DNA from: Pseudomonadota bacterium
GTDB lineage: Bacteria > Pseudomonadota > Alphaproteobacteria > Sphingomonadales > Sphingomonadaceae
Direction: 5' to 3'
NCBI GenBank assembly: GCA_023423775.1
Contig: JAFAEZ010000167.1
Coordinates: 1-18,798 of the forward strand
Length of the DNA stretch: 18,798 nt
Shown: positions 1 to 7,316 of the stretch, piece after piece
How positions within the stretch are numbered: position 1 is the first letter of the stretch
How the letters are laid out: the number at the start of each line of letters is the position of its first letter
Program-made: the position numbers and the translations under genes
The notes under the pieces: generated by a model
Database searches by the model: none
The model's input: only the letters and a program-made list of their open reading frames with translations
What the model was told of the DNA's origin: nothing

Positions 1-2
1 AA

Positions 3-509
3 GCCGGGGTACACCGCCCCCGGCTTCGCTCGACACGGCTGGCGCTGCCGGTCGCCCTGCTCGCCGCTTTCTTTCCCGGCCCCGTCTTCGCCCAGGCGCG
101 GACCGACGCGACCGTCATCCTATCGACCCACGCGCAGCAGCGCGCCGATCAGGAAAGCTACGGCTACGCCACCGCGGTGATCGCCGGCGACATGATCTAC
201 CTCTCCGGCATCGTCGCCGGCCAGGGCCCCGGCGAGACCGACCTCGTCCCGGCCTATGACCGCGTCTTCCGGCAGATCGATGCCGCGCTGAAGCGCGTCG
301 GCGCCTCGCTCGACGACGTCGTCGACATGACCACCTACCACACCGACATCACGGCGCAGATCGACACCTTCGCACAGGTGAAGAAGCGGCATTTGACCGG
401 CCTGCCGCCGGCCTGGACCGCGATCGACGTCGACCGTCTCCTTCCCGATGCGGGCCTCACCGAGGTCAAGGTCGTCGCCCACCGGCGCGGCGCCGCCGCC
501 GCGAAATAA
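3..509 (+). CDS. Exported RidA-like (YjgF/UK114) family protein, 5'-partial
   Basis: The reading frame is open from the first in-frame codon (base 3) to TAA at 507-509. There is no ATG, GTG or TTG before an internal GTG at 177, so the true start lies upstream of the window. The visible N-terminus is arginine-rich, then a hydrophobic stretch ending in an Ala-Gln-Ala-like cleavage site, which is a signal peptide and suggests a periplasmic protein. The rest follows the Rid fold: a central segment with IYLSGIVAG, a helix with FRQIDAALKRVGASLDDVV, and a C-terminal PPAWTAIDVDRL...TEVKVVA strand pair. Classical RidA enzymes deaminate reactive enamines/imines through an Arg in the P-x-R-[ST] motif. 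Here that position is Trp (PAWTAI) and the later VEIE-type Glu is Lys, so imine deaminase activity is doubtful. A 17-base gap separates it from the permease gene, so they may be co-transcribed. Family call firm, function unknown. Confidence 0.85.
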   Translation, partial: AGVHRPRLRSTRLALPVALLAAFFPGPVFAQARTDATVILSTHAQQRADQESYGYATAVIAGDMIYLSGIVAGQGPGETDLVPAYDRVFRQIDAALKRVGASLDDVVDMTTYHTDITAQIDTFAQVKKRHLTGLPPAWTAIDVDRLLPDAGLTEVKVVAHRRGAAAAK

Positions 510-526
510 TTCGAGGATCCTCAGCC

Positions 527-3031
527 ATGTGGCGCAATTATCTCACCGTCGGCATCCGGGCCCTGGCCAAGAACAAGACCTATGCTTTCATCAACATCTT
601 CGGCCTCGCGCTGGGGCTTGCCGCCTGCCTGATGATCCTCCTGTTCGTCCGCTACGAGCTGAGCTTCGACAAGCAGCTGCCGGGCGCGGACCAGGCCTAT
701 CAGTTCCAGTCCTATTTCACCGATCCCGATGCGGGCGAGGTGCAGAAGATCCAGATGGCGCCCTATGTCGCGCGCGACCTGCTCAAGAAGGATTTTCCGC
801 AGGTCGAGAACAGCGTCCACGCGCTCTCGTCCGGGCCGATCGTGCTCAAGGGCGGCCAGGCCTATGCGACCGAGGATTTCCGCTTCGTCGACGGCAATCT
901 GCTCGACATCCTCCAGTTCCCGCTGGTGAAGGGCAATCGCGCGACCGCTTTGAATCAGGTCGGGTCGCTCGTCCTGACCGAGACCGAGGCGCGCAAATAT
1001 TTCGGCAACGACGATCCGATGGGCCAGACGCTCACGCTCTCGTCGCGAGGCAAGCAGACCGACTTCCGCGTCACCGGCGTCCTCAAGGACCTGCCGAAGA
1101 ACACGCATTTCCGGGCGACGATGATCGCCCGCTACGATCCGCAAAGCTACTGGGCCGACCAGCCCCAGTTCCTGACCCAGTGGGGCTGGCAGTCGGGCTG
1201 GGTCTACGTCAAGCTGCGGCCGGGCGCCGACGCCGACGCGATCAACGCCCAGATGGAGGCGTTCGAGAAGCGCAACATCCCCGACCAGGTGTTCGGCGGG
1301 CAGCGCACCAACCAGGGCGACTTCTCCGAGTTCAAGCTGGTCAATATCGCCGACGTGCATCTCGGCGACGCGCAGGAAGCGGCGATGACGCCCGGCAACG
1401 ACCGCCGCTCGATCATCACCTTCGGCGTGATCGCGGCGCTCATCCTGGCGATGGCCTGCGTCAATTTCACCAACCTTGCCACCGCCCGCGCCAGCCAGCG
1501 CGCCCGCGAAGTGGCTTTGCGCAAGGTGCTCGGCGCCAATCGCAAGCAGCTCGTCACCCAGTTCCTGGGCGAATCCGTGCTGGTCGCGGGTTTCGCCATG
1601 CTGCTGGCGCTGGCGTTCGTGGAGCTGGTACTCCCCGCTTTCTCGAGCTTCCTCGATGCCGACCTCAAGATGCGCTATTTCGGCGAAGGCGGCCTTATCC
1701 TGCCGATCATCGGCCTGGTGCTGCTCGTCGGCGCTGCGGGCGGCATCTATCCCGCTTTCTATCTCTCGCGCTTCCAGCCGGCGACCGTCCTCAAGGCCAA
1801 CAAGTCCTCGGCCGAGGCGCAGGGCTCGGGTTCGCTGCGCAACATCCTGGTGGTGGCCCAGTTCGCGGTGTCGATCGGGCTCATCATCTGCACGGCCGTG
1901 GTCTACGCCCAGACCGCGCACGCGCGCACAGCCGACCCAGGCTACAAGCGCGACGGCCTGCTCCAGCTCGAAGGTGTCGGGCGGCGCGAGATGTTCCCGC
2001 TCGCCGACACGCTGATCCGCGAGCTGAAGCAGATCGACGGCGTCACCAATGTCGGCCGCACCAATATCGGCATCGCGACCCGCAACAACCAGAATACGGG
2101 CGTCCAGATGCCGGGCCGCAACGAGCCGATCAACATCGGCAATTATGCGATCGACAACGGCTTCTTCGACACGATGGGCATCAAGCTGCTCGCCGGCCGC
2201 ACCTTCGACGAGAGCCGGCCGATGGACGACGCGACCACGCCGTTTCCCGAGGATCCCGCGGCCGAGCGCGCGCTCGTCGCCCGCGGCCTGAACGTGGTGC
2301 TGAACGAGCTCGCCGTGCGCCGCCTCGGCCTCGGCACGCCGCAGCAGGCGGTCGGGAAGACGATCAAGATGATCACCAATCCCGAATATGGCGGCGTGAT
2401 CAATGCCACCATCATCGGCGTCGTCCAGGACAGCCGGTTCCGCTCGATCCGGGAGTCGATCGACCCGATCATCTTCCAGTCGAGCCGCTTCGGCCAGGGC
2501 TGGATGCTGGTCCGCTACAATGCCAGCGATCCCGCTCGCGTCCGCCGCGACGTCGAAGCGGTGTGGAAGCGGATCGCACCGGAAATCCCGTTCGACGCCA
2601 AGTTCAGCGACGAGATCATCGGCGAGCTCTATGCCGCCGAGGACGCCCGCGCGAAGACCTTCGCCGGCTTCGCCATCCTGGCGGTGATCGTCGCCTGCCT
2701 CGGCCTGTTCGGCCTCGCCGCCTTCACCGCCGAGCGGCGCACCAAGGAGATCGGAATCCGCAAGGTGCTGGGCGCGCGCAGCCGCGACATCGTGAAGCTG
2801 CTCGCCTGGCAATTCTCCAAGCCGGTGATCATCGCCAACATCATTGCCTGGCCGATCGCCTGGTGGGTGATGCGCGACTGGCTCAACACCTTCGACACGC
2901 GGATCGCACTCGGCCCGACGCCTTTCGTGCTGGCCGGCCTGCTCGCGCTCGGCATCGCGATCGGCACCATTGCCGGCCATGCGATCCGCGTGGCGCGGGC
3001 CAATCCGATCCACGCATTGCGATACGAATGA
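527..3031 (+). CDS. MacB/FtsX-type ABC transporter permease (first of two paralogs)
   Basis: 834-aa inner-membrane protein starting at ATG 527, with GAGGA at 513-517 as ribosome site. Order of parts: one transmembrane helix (about residues 20-42), a large MacB_PCD-like periplasmic domain (about 50-275), an FtsX block of three helices (about 288-425) carrying the coupling motif REVALRKVLGA (327-337), a further helix near 445, a second periplasmic domain, and a second FtsX block with KEIGIRKVLGA (740-750), ending HALRYE. This two-FtsX, eight-helix plan is that of the roughly 800-aa MacB-like permeases often annotated as FtsX-like ABC permeases. They normally need a separate LolD/MacB-type ATPase and act on periplasmic or envelope substrates by mechanotransmission. 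No ATPase is encoded in the window, so it may lie upstream of base 1 or elsewhere. The substrate is unknown. The gene is followed after 46 bases by a paralog. Confidence 0.92.
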   Translation: MWRNYLTVGIRALAKNKTYAFINIFGLALGLAACLMILLFVRYELSFDKQLPGADQAYQFQSYFTDPDAGEVQKIQMAPYVARDLLKKDFPQVENSVHALSSGPIVLKGGQAYATEDFRFVDGNLLDILQFPLVKGNRATALNQVGSLVLTETEARKYFGNDDPMGQTLTLSSRGKQTDFRVTGVLKDLPKNTHFRATMIARYDPQSYWADQPQFLTQWGWQSGWVYVKLRPGADADAINAQMEAFEKRNIPDQVFGGQRTNQGDFSEFKLVNIADVHLGDAQEAAMTPGNDRRSIITFGVIAALILAMACVNFTNLATARASQRAREVALRKVLGANRKQLVTQFLGESVLVAGFAMLLALAFVELVLPAFSSFLDADLKMRYFGEGGLILPIIGLVLLVGAAGGIYPAFYLSRFQPATVLKANKSSAEAQGSGSLRNILVVAQFAVSIGLIICTAVVYAQTAHARTADPGYKRDGLLQLEGVGRREMFPLADTLIRELKQIDGVTNVGRTNIGIATRNNQNTGVQMPGRNEPINIGNYAIDNGFFDTMGIKLLAGRTFDESRPMDDATTPFPEDPAAERALVARGLNVVLNELAVRRLGLGTPQQAVGKTIKMITNPEYGGVINATIIGVVQDSRFRSIRESIDPIIFQSSRFGQGWMLVRYNASDPARVRRDVEAVWKRIAPEIPFDAKFSDEIIGELYAAEDARAKTFAGFAILAVIVACLGLFGLAAFTAERRTKEIGIRKVLGARSRDIVKLLAWQFSKPVIIANIIAWPIAWWVMRDWLNTFDTRIALGPTPFVLAGLLALGIAIGTIAGHAIRVARANPIHALRYE
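2678..2881 (+). repeat. Near-identical segment, copy 1 (paralogous permease 3' region)
   Basis: This 204-base stretch matches 5223-5426 with five mismatches by eye (at 2764, 2794, 2855, 2857 and 2869). It encodes the second FtsX block. Flanking and upstream parts of the two genes differ much more, including at silent positions. Confidence 0.85.
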
Positions 3032-3077
3032 GGACGACCCGACCGTAGCTGGGACCAGGCAGAAAGGGGACGGAACG

Positions 3078-5576
3078 ATGTGGCGGAACTATCTGACTGT
3101 GGGCATCCGCGCCCTCGCGAAGAGCCGGACCTACGCCTTCATCAACATCCTCGGCCTGGCCATCGGCATGGCCGCCTGCCTGATGATCCTGCTCTACGTC
3201 CGCTACGAGATGAGCTACGACAAGTGGATCCCGAATTCCGACCGAATCTACCAGATCCAGAGCTGGTACAAATCGAGCGAGACCGGCGAGGAAGCCCAGC
3301 TCCAGATGACGCCCTACGCCTCCGGCGCGGCGATCAAGAAGGATTTCCCGCAGGTCGAGCGGCAGGTCTATGTCTGGAACAACAACCCGGTCTTCACCAA
3401 GGACGGACAGGCCTCCGCGACCGAGGATTTCCTGTTCGTCGACGATGATTTCCTGAGCGTGGTGCCGCTGCCGCTCGTCCGCGGCAACCCCAACGCGCTC
3501 GGTCAGGTCAACAGCGCCGTCCTCACCCGATCCGAGGCGATCAAGCGCTACGGAACCGATGACGTGGTCGGCAAGACGTTGAGCTTCATCACGCGCGGCA
3601 TCACTCGCGAATTCCGCATCACCGGCGTGCTGCAGGACCTACCCAAGAATTCGCACCTGAAGCTGACCGGCCTCGCCCGGCTCGACTTCGCGGGCTACAA
3701 TTACGACACGCCCGACGTGCTGACCTGCTGGGGCTGCCAGAACGGCTATGTCTATGTGAAATTGCGGCCGGGCGCGGACGCCTCCGCCATCCAGTCCGGT
3801 TTCCCGGCCTGGGAGAAGCGCAACATCCCCGACGAAAGCGCGGGCGAGGCGCGCTTCAACGCCGGCGACGACCAGGACTGGCACATCGTCAACGTCAAGG
3901 ACGTCCATCTCGGCAAAGCGCAGGCCGGTGCGATGGCGCCGGGCAACGACCGCACCACGATCACCACTTTCGCCGTGATCGCCGTCCTGATCCTCGGCAT
4001 GGCGGTGGTCAATTTCACCAATCTCGCCACCGCGCGCGCCAGCCAGCGCGCCCGCGAAGTGGCGCTGCGCAAGGTGCTCGGCGCGACACGACGGCAATTG
4101 ATCGTCCAGTTCACCGGCGAATCGGTGATGATCGCCATCGTCTCGATGCTGATCGCCCTTACCCTGGTCGAATTGCTGGTGCCGCCTTTCTCGGCCTTCC
4201 TCGAGGCCGACATCCAGGTCAGCTATTTCGGCAAGGACGGCATCCTGCTGCCGGTGCTGCTGCTGGTGCTGATCGTCGGCGTGCTGGGGGGCCTCTATCC
4301 GGCCTTCTTCCTCTCGCGCTTCCAGCCGGCCTCGGTGCTGAAGGCCAACAAGTCCTCGGCCGAAACGCCCGGCACGGGCCGGTTGCGCAACGCCCTGGTC
4401 GTCGCCCAGTTCGCGGTGTCGATCGGCCTCATCATCTGCACCGCCATCGTCTATGGCCAGACCGTCTACGCCCGCACCGTCGATCCCGGCTACAAGCGCG
4501 ACCATATCCTCCAGGTCGACGAGCTCAGCCGCTACCAGTTGATCGACAAGGGCGAGATGATCGCCGAGCGCACCAAGCGCGTGCCGGGGGTCCAGGCGGT
4601 CGGCCGCACCACGATCGGCGTCGCCACCGACAACAACAACAATACGGGATTCATGGTGCCCGGCCGCACCGAGCCGATCACGATCGGCACCTATCAGGTG
4701 GACGAGGGCTTCCGCGACGCGATGGGCCTCACGCTCGTCGCAGGCCGCTGGTTCGAGGAAGCGCGGCCGATGGACGACATGACCCTGCCTTATCCGCCGG
4801 ACGATGCGGCGCAGCGGGCGATGGCGCAGCGCGGCGGCAATATCGTCGTCAACGAGCTCGCCACCCAGCGGCTCGGCTTCAAGAGCCCGCAGGAGGCAGT
4901 CGGCAAGACTCTCAAGGCGGCGATCGTCGACAATGAGATCGGGCTGGTGCCGGTGACGATCATCGGCGTCGTGCGCGATTCACGCTTCCGTTCCGTCAAG
5001 CTGCCGCTCGATCCGATCATGTTCTCCAACTGGAACAGCGGCCACACCCACATGATCGTCCGCTACAATGGCGATCCGGCCGCGGTACGCAGCGGCGTCG
5101 AGCGCGTCTGGAAAAGCATCACCACCGACGTGCCGTTCGACGCCAAGTTCAGCGACGACATCATGAGCGACCTCTACGACGCCGAGGAAGCACGGGCGAA
5201 AACCTTCGCCGGCTTCGCGGTGCTGGCGGTGATCGTCGCCTGCCTCGGCCTGTTCGGCCTCGCCGCCTTCACCGCCGAGCGGCGCACCAAGGAGATCGGA
5301 ATCCGCAAAGTGCTGGGCGCGCGCAGCCGCGACATCGTCAAGCTGCTCGCCTGGCAATTCTCCAAGCCGGTGATCATCGCCAACATCATTGCCTGGCCGG
5401 TGGCCTGGTGGGTCATGCGCGACTGGCTGAACGGCTTCGACGCCCGCATCGGCCTGTCGCCGACACCGTTCCTGCTCGCCGGCGGCCTCGCTTTGGTGAT
5501 CGCCATCGGCACCATCGCCGGCCACGCCTTCCGGGTGGCCCGCGCCAACCCAATCCACGCCCTTCGCTACGAATAG
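3078..5576 (+). CDS. MacB/FtsX-type ABC transporter permease (second paralog)
   Basis: 832-aa permease with the same plan as the preceding gene: N-terminal helix, MacB_PCD-like periplasmic domain, FtsX block with REVALRKVLGA (about 326-336), second periplasmic domain, and second FtsX block with KEIGIRKVLGA (about 738-748), ending HALRYE. The start is ATG 3078, not the in-frame ATG at 2970. The 3078 start aligns exactly with the paralog (MWRNYLTVGIRALAK) and has AGGGGA at 3065-3070, whereas 2970 would overlap the first gene by 62 bases. The two proteins are similar throughout, but at DNA level most of the gene has many silent differences, while about 200 bases near the 3' end are almost identical to the first gene. 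The pair may form a heteromeric permease or two variants sharing one ATPase; this is inference. Confidence 0.92.
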   Translation: MWRNYLTVGIRALAKSRTYAFINILGLAIGMAACLMILLYVRYEMSYDKWIPNSDRIYQIQSWYKSSETGEEAQLQMTPYASGAAIKKDFPQVERQVYVWNNNPVFTKDGQASATEDFLFVDDDFLSVVPLPLVRGNPNALGQVNSAVLTRSEAIKRYGTDDVVGKTLSFITRGITREFRITGVLQDLPKNSHLKLTGLARLDFAGYNYDTPDVLTCWGCQNGYVYVKLRPGADASAIQSGFPAWEKRNIPDESAGEARFNAGDDQDWHIVNVKDVHLGKAQAGAMAPGNDRTTITTFAVIAVLILGMAVVNFTNLATARASQRAREVALRKVLGATRRQLIVQFTGESVMIAIVSMLIALTLVELLVPPFSAFLEADIQVSYFGKDGILLPVLLLVLIVGVLGGLYPAFFLSRFQPASVLKANKSSAETPGTGRLRNALVVAQFAVSIGLIICTAIVYGQTVYARTVDPGYKRDHILQVDELSRYQLIDKGEMIAERTKRVPGVQAVGRTTIGVATDNNNNTGFMVPGRTEPITIGTYQVDEGFRDAMGLTLVAGRWFEEARPMDDMTLPYPPDDAAQRAMAQRGGNIVVNELATQRLGFKSPQEAVGKTLKAAIVDNEIGLVPVTIIGVVRDSRFRSVKLPLDPIMFSNWNSGHTHMIVRYNGDPAAVRSGVERVWKSITTDVPFDAKFSDDIMSDLYDAEEARAKTFAGFAVLAVIVACLGLFGLAAFTAERRTKEIGIRKVLGARSRDIVKLLAWQFSKPVIIANIIAWPVAWWVMRDWLNGFDARIGLSPTPFLLAGGLALVIAIGTIAGHAFRVARANPIHALRYE
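5223..5426 (+). repeat. Near-identical segment, copy 2 (paralogous permease 3' region)
   Basis: Partner of 2678-2881 at a constant offset of 2545 bases. A direct repeat of this length and identity could support unequal crossing-over that deletes or fuses the two permease genes, or gene conversion that keeps the segments alike. Confidence 0.85.
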
Positions 5577-5584
5577 GATAATCC

Positions 5585-5815
5585 ATGAGCGCCATCATCT
5601 GGGCCGCAGCCGCCCTCGCCATTACCGGGACGATCGCCTTCGCCGCCTTGCGCGCGTGGCGCGGCTGGATCGACCTCAAGCGCTTCGAGATCGCCGCGCG
5701 CCAGGAAAGCGCGCGCGAAACCCCGGACCTTGCGCCCGGCGTCCGCATCGAGATGGCCAATCTCAAGGAGCGCCTGCGCAAGCTCGAGGCGATCGCGCAG
5801 GGAGTCGACCTCTAG
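5585..5815 (+). CDS. Small single-helix membrane protein with C-terminal coiled coil
   Basis: 76-aa protein from ATG 5585. Its ribosome site AGGA (5575-5578) overlaps the stop codon of the upstream permease (TAG 5574-5576), so translation is probably coupled. Residues about 4-25 form one transmembrane helix, followed by a basic Arg/Trp segment and, near the C-terminus, a heptad-like stretch (RIEMANLKERLRKLEAI). Size and layout (short N-terminal anchor, cytoplasmic coiled coil) resemble phage shock protein PspB, but I do not see enough specific residues to call it PspB. Its position suggests an accessory to the permease pair or a small envelope-stress protein. Its TAG stop overlaps the stop of the convergent ClpP-like gene within the palindrome CTAG. 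Confidence 0.75.
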   Translation: MSAIIWAAAALAITGTIAFAALRAWRGWIDLKRFEIAARQESARETPDLAPGVRIEMANLKERLRKLEAIAQGVDL

Positions 5816-6393
5816 ACGAGACCGGCCACCAGGCCGCGCTCGACCGCCTCGGGGGCCTGAATGTACCAGCCATGCTCGGCCTTGCTGGTGACCTCGTCGA
5901 TCGAGACGCTGCTGCCGCGGATGAGCGCGTCATAGCCCTCCTGCTGCAGCGTCAGCCCCATGTCGATCTCGGAAATCACCTGCTCGAGCTCGATGCGGAG
6001 CGCGCGCAACGGCCCGTCGAGGGCGAGATCCTTGCTGAGCTTGCGGCAATGGATCAGCAGCACCGCATCCTCGGTGAGGTAGCGGTCCTCCCGCGGGAAG
6101 CCGCCCATCACGGTCGCTCCGGCCGAATAGACCACGGTCTTGCCGATGAAGACCAGGCGCCGCTTGAGGCGCTCGCGGGCGAGCTTTACTTCGAGCGCGA
6201 GCCGCCGGCCAATCTCGGCGTCGCCGCCGGTGGTGGTGACCTCGACCGCGATCGGCTCCTCGCCCGCGCCCAGCTTGCCGAGCTGGTCGAGGAAGCTGTC
6301 CAGGCTGTCCTGCGCGATCGGCCCGTTCAGCCGGACCTGCGGCGTGCGTGCCAGTTCGGAGATCGATGCGGATTGGGTATCGCTTCGCGCCAT
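5812..6393 (-). CDS. ClpP-like (peptidase S14 family) serine protease
   Basis: 193-aa protein with a ClpP/crotonase fold. Visible landmarks are TTGGD (54-58) at the position of the ClpP oxyanion SPGG motif, the nucleophile region VYSAGATVMGG with Ser90, LLIHC with the catalytic His115, and a C-terminal QAPEAVERGLV that matches the ClpP ending SAPEAVEYGLV. Aligning that ending to E. coli ClpP puts Lys171 where ClpP has its catalytic Asp, so the third triad member appears to be missing. It is shorter than housekeeping ClpP and has no ClpX or ClpA beside it, so it is probably an accessory family member and not the main ClpP. Start ATG (6391-6393) has GAGGTG just upstream. A perfect EcfG-type promoter precedes it. 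It converges with the small membrane protein gene, with a 4-base overlap. Confidence 0.85.
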   Translation of the reverse strand: MARSDTQSASISELARTPQVRLNGPIAQDSLDSFLDQLGKLGAGEEPIAVEVTTTGGDAEIGRRLALEVKLARERLKRRLVFIGKTVVYSAGATVMGGFPREDRYLTEDAVLLIHCRKLSKDLALDGPLRALRIELEQVISEIDMGLTLQQEGYDALIRGSSVSIDEVTSKAEHGWYIQAPEAVERGLVAGLV

Positions 6394-6417
6394 GCTTCAC
6401 CTCGATAATGGTCGGGC

Positions 6418-6442
6418 AACGGCGCGCGCGCTAATCCGTTCC
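6418..6442 (-). promoter_or_regulatory. Candidate EcfG (general stress sigma) promoter for the ClpP-like gene
   Basis: On the minus strand: -35 GGAAC (6442-6438), 16-base spacer, -10 CGTT (6421-6418). This is an exact match to the known alphaproteobacterial EcfG consensus GGAAC-N16/17-CGTT. The predicted transcript start is near 6411, leaving a leader of about 18 bases that contains the GAGGTG ribosome site. The sigma assignment is by motif only. Confidence 0.75.
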
Positions 6443-6453
6443 GGACCGTGTCG

Positions 6454-6479
6454 GGAACGCAGCCGCCGCACGGCGGGTT
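6454..6479 (+). promoter_or_regulatory. Candidate EcfG-type promoter for the 6523 membrane protein gene
   Basis: On the plus strand: GGAAC (6454-6458), 17-base spacer, GGTT (6476-6479). It differs from the EcfG consensus only at the first -10 base. It lies 43 bases before the TTG start and back-to-back with the minus-strand promoter for the ClpP-like gene, with 11 bases between the two -35 elements. Confidence 0.55.
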
Positions 6480-6510
6480 GTTGCGGAGCCGAAACCCCAC
6501 TGCCCGCGAA

Positions 6511-6517
6511 AGGAAAG
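6511..6517 (+). promoter_or_regulatory. Ribosome site supporting a TTG start at 6523
   Basis: AGGAAAG at 6511-6517 is 5 bases from TTG 6523. The alternative in-frame ATG at 6448 lies upstream of the candidate EcfG -35 element and has no ribosome site, so TTG is preferred. Confidence 0.6.
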
Positions 6518-6522
6518 ACCGT

Positions 6523-7050
6523 TTGAGCAAGGACAAGGAACTGCGGATCGGCAGCCGCCTGCTGATCGGGGCGATAGCGGGTTTCGCCGGCACGCTGGCG
6601 ATGACGGCGGCGATGCGCCGCATGCACGAGACGCTGCCGCCGCCCGAGCGCTACCCGCTCACGCCGCGCGAGATCATCGATTCCGCGGCCGATGCGGCGG
6701 AGGTGCCGCTGAGCGGCGAGGCGGCGAAGGACGTCACCACCGCCGCCCACTTCCTCTATGGCGCGGCCTCGGGCGCATTGCTCGGCGTGGCCAATGCCTC
6801 GCTCGGGCCGGTCGCGGGCGGGGCCGCCGGGGTCGGCGTGTGGCTCGGTTCCTATATGGGCTGGATCCCGGCGGTGAAGCTGCTCAAGCCCGCCACCGAT
6901 CACCCGCCCCGCCGCAACCTGCTGATGCTGGCGGCCCATGTCGTGTGGGGCGTCGCCACTGCGGGGGCGATGCGCGAACTGGTCGCGGCGCGCGAGACCA
7001 TCCTTAAATCCGGCCCAGATAAGGACATTCCGCCCTCGCGCCGGGTCTAG
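6523..7050 (+). CDS. Small multi-helix inner-membrane protein of unknown function
   Basis: 175-aa protein from TTG 6523 (MSKDKELRIGSRLL...). It has hydrophobic, Gly/Ala-rich segments near residues 9-30 (IGAIAGFAGTLAMTAAM), 75-115 (FLYGAASGALLGVANAS and GGAAGVGVWLGSYMG) and 130-148 (LMLAAHVVWGVATAGAM), separated by a charged loop (PPERYPLTPREIIDSAAD). This suggests about four membrane passes. It loosely resembles DUF1440/YagU-type membrane proteins, but I do not claim membership. The candidate EcfG promoter in front and its neighbours suggest a general-stress membrane protein. A 63-aa gene follows after 72 bases and could be co-transcribed. Confidence 0.75.
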   Translation: MSKDKELRIGSRLLIGAIAGFAGTLAMTAAMRRMHETLPPPERYPLTPREIIDSAADAAEVPLSGEAAKDVTTAAHFLYGAASGALLGVANASLGPVAGGAAGVGVWLGSYMGWIPAVKLLKPATDHPPRRNLLMLAAHVVWGVATAGAMRELVAARETILKSGPDKDIPPSRRV

Positions 7051-7122
7051 CCCCGTTTACCCCCGTCCCAACCTATGCTAGTAAAACTACGGTATCCAAT
7101 CCGGGGGGCGGAGGGTGAAGTC

Positions 7123-7314
7123 ATGCACGTCGTCTGCCTTTTATTCGGGCATCGCCGGTCGCTGAAGAAAGTGCGGCACCATTATATGGGCTTCAAAAGC
7201 GCGTGCCGCTGGTGCGGGACGCCCATGCTCCGGATCGAACATGGCCAGTGGCGACCGATGACCAGCGAGGACCAAGCCCCGCCGGCCAACTGGCCTTTCT
7301 CCGAAACCGGCTGA
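7123..7314 (+). CDS. Small Cys-containing protein (possible metal-binding knuckle)
   Basis: 63-aa protein. ATG 7123 is chosen over an in-frame upstream ATG at 7075 because GGAGGG (7110-7115) sits 7 bases before it and the extra upstream residues look non-coding. The N-terminus VVCLLFGHR and the internal CRWCG give Cys residues plus nearby His residues (GHR, RHHY) that could bind zinc, as in short phage and bacterial proteins with a CxLFGH start and a CxxCG knuckle. The C-terminal third is hydrophilic and Pro-rich. Not recognised as a named family. Its stop lies 2 bases from the stop of the convergent DESFPASDPP-protein gene. I see no clear promoter of its own. Confidence 0.65.
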   Translation: MHVVCLLFGHRRSLKKVRHHYMGFKSACRWCGTPMLRIEHGQWRPMTSEDQAPPANWPFSETG

Positions 7315-7316
7315 TC

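Noticed and set aside
521..3013. Very long open frame on the minus strand opposite the first permease
   Set aside because: It mirrors the codon pattern of the plus-strand gene in GC-rich DNA, its translation is rich in Arg, His, Asp and Glu with no recognisable domain, and the plus-strand protein has clear FtsX motifs. Similar long shadows at 8400-10775 minus, 10922-13087 minus, 13541-15571 plus and 16783-18552 minus were rejected for the same reason.
448..3048. 866-codon open frame on the plus strand overlapping the RidA-like gene and first permease
   Set aside because: Its translation is Arg/Pro/Ala-rich low-complexity, a frame-shifted shadow of the permease. The 527 start has a ribosome site and conserved domains.
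2970..3077. Upstream extension of the second permease from ATG 2970
   Set aside because: The 36 extra residues are out-of-frame coding of the first permease's C-terminus and have no counterpart in the paralog. ATG 3078 has AGGGGA and aligns with the paralog's start.
5585..5815. Identification as phage shock protein PspB
   Set aside because: Size and helix plus coiled-coil layout fit, but no PspB-specific residues could be recognised and no PspA, PspC or PspF gene is nearby.
7055..7100. A promoter for the 63-aa gene (TTTACC, TATGCT, or a CCAAC-N17-CGGT string)
   Set aside because: Spacing or box identity does not fit either sigma-70 or EcfG well enough to call.
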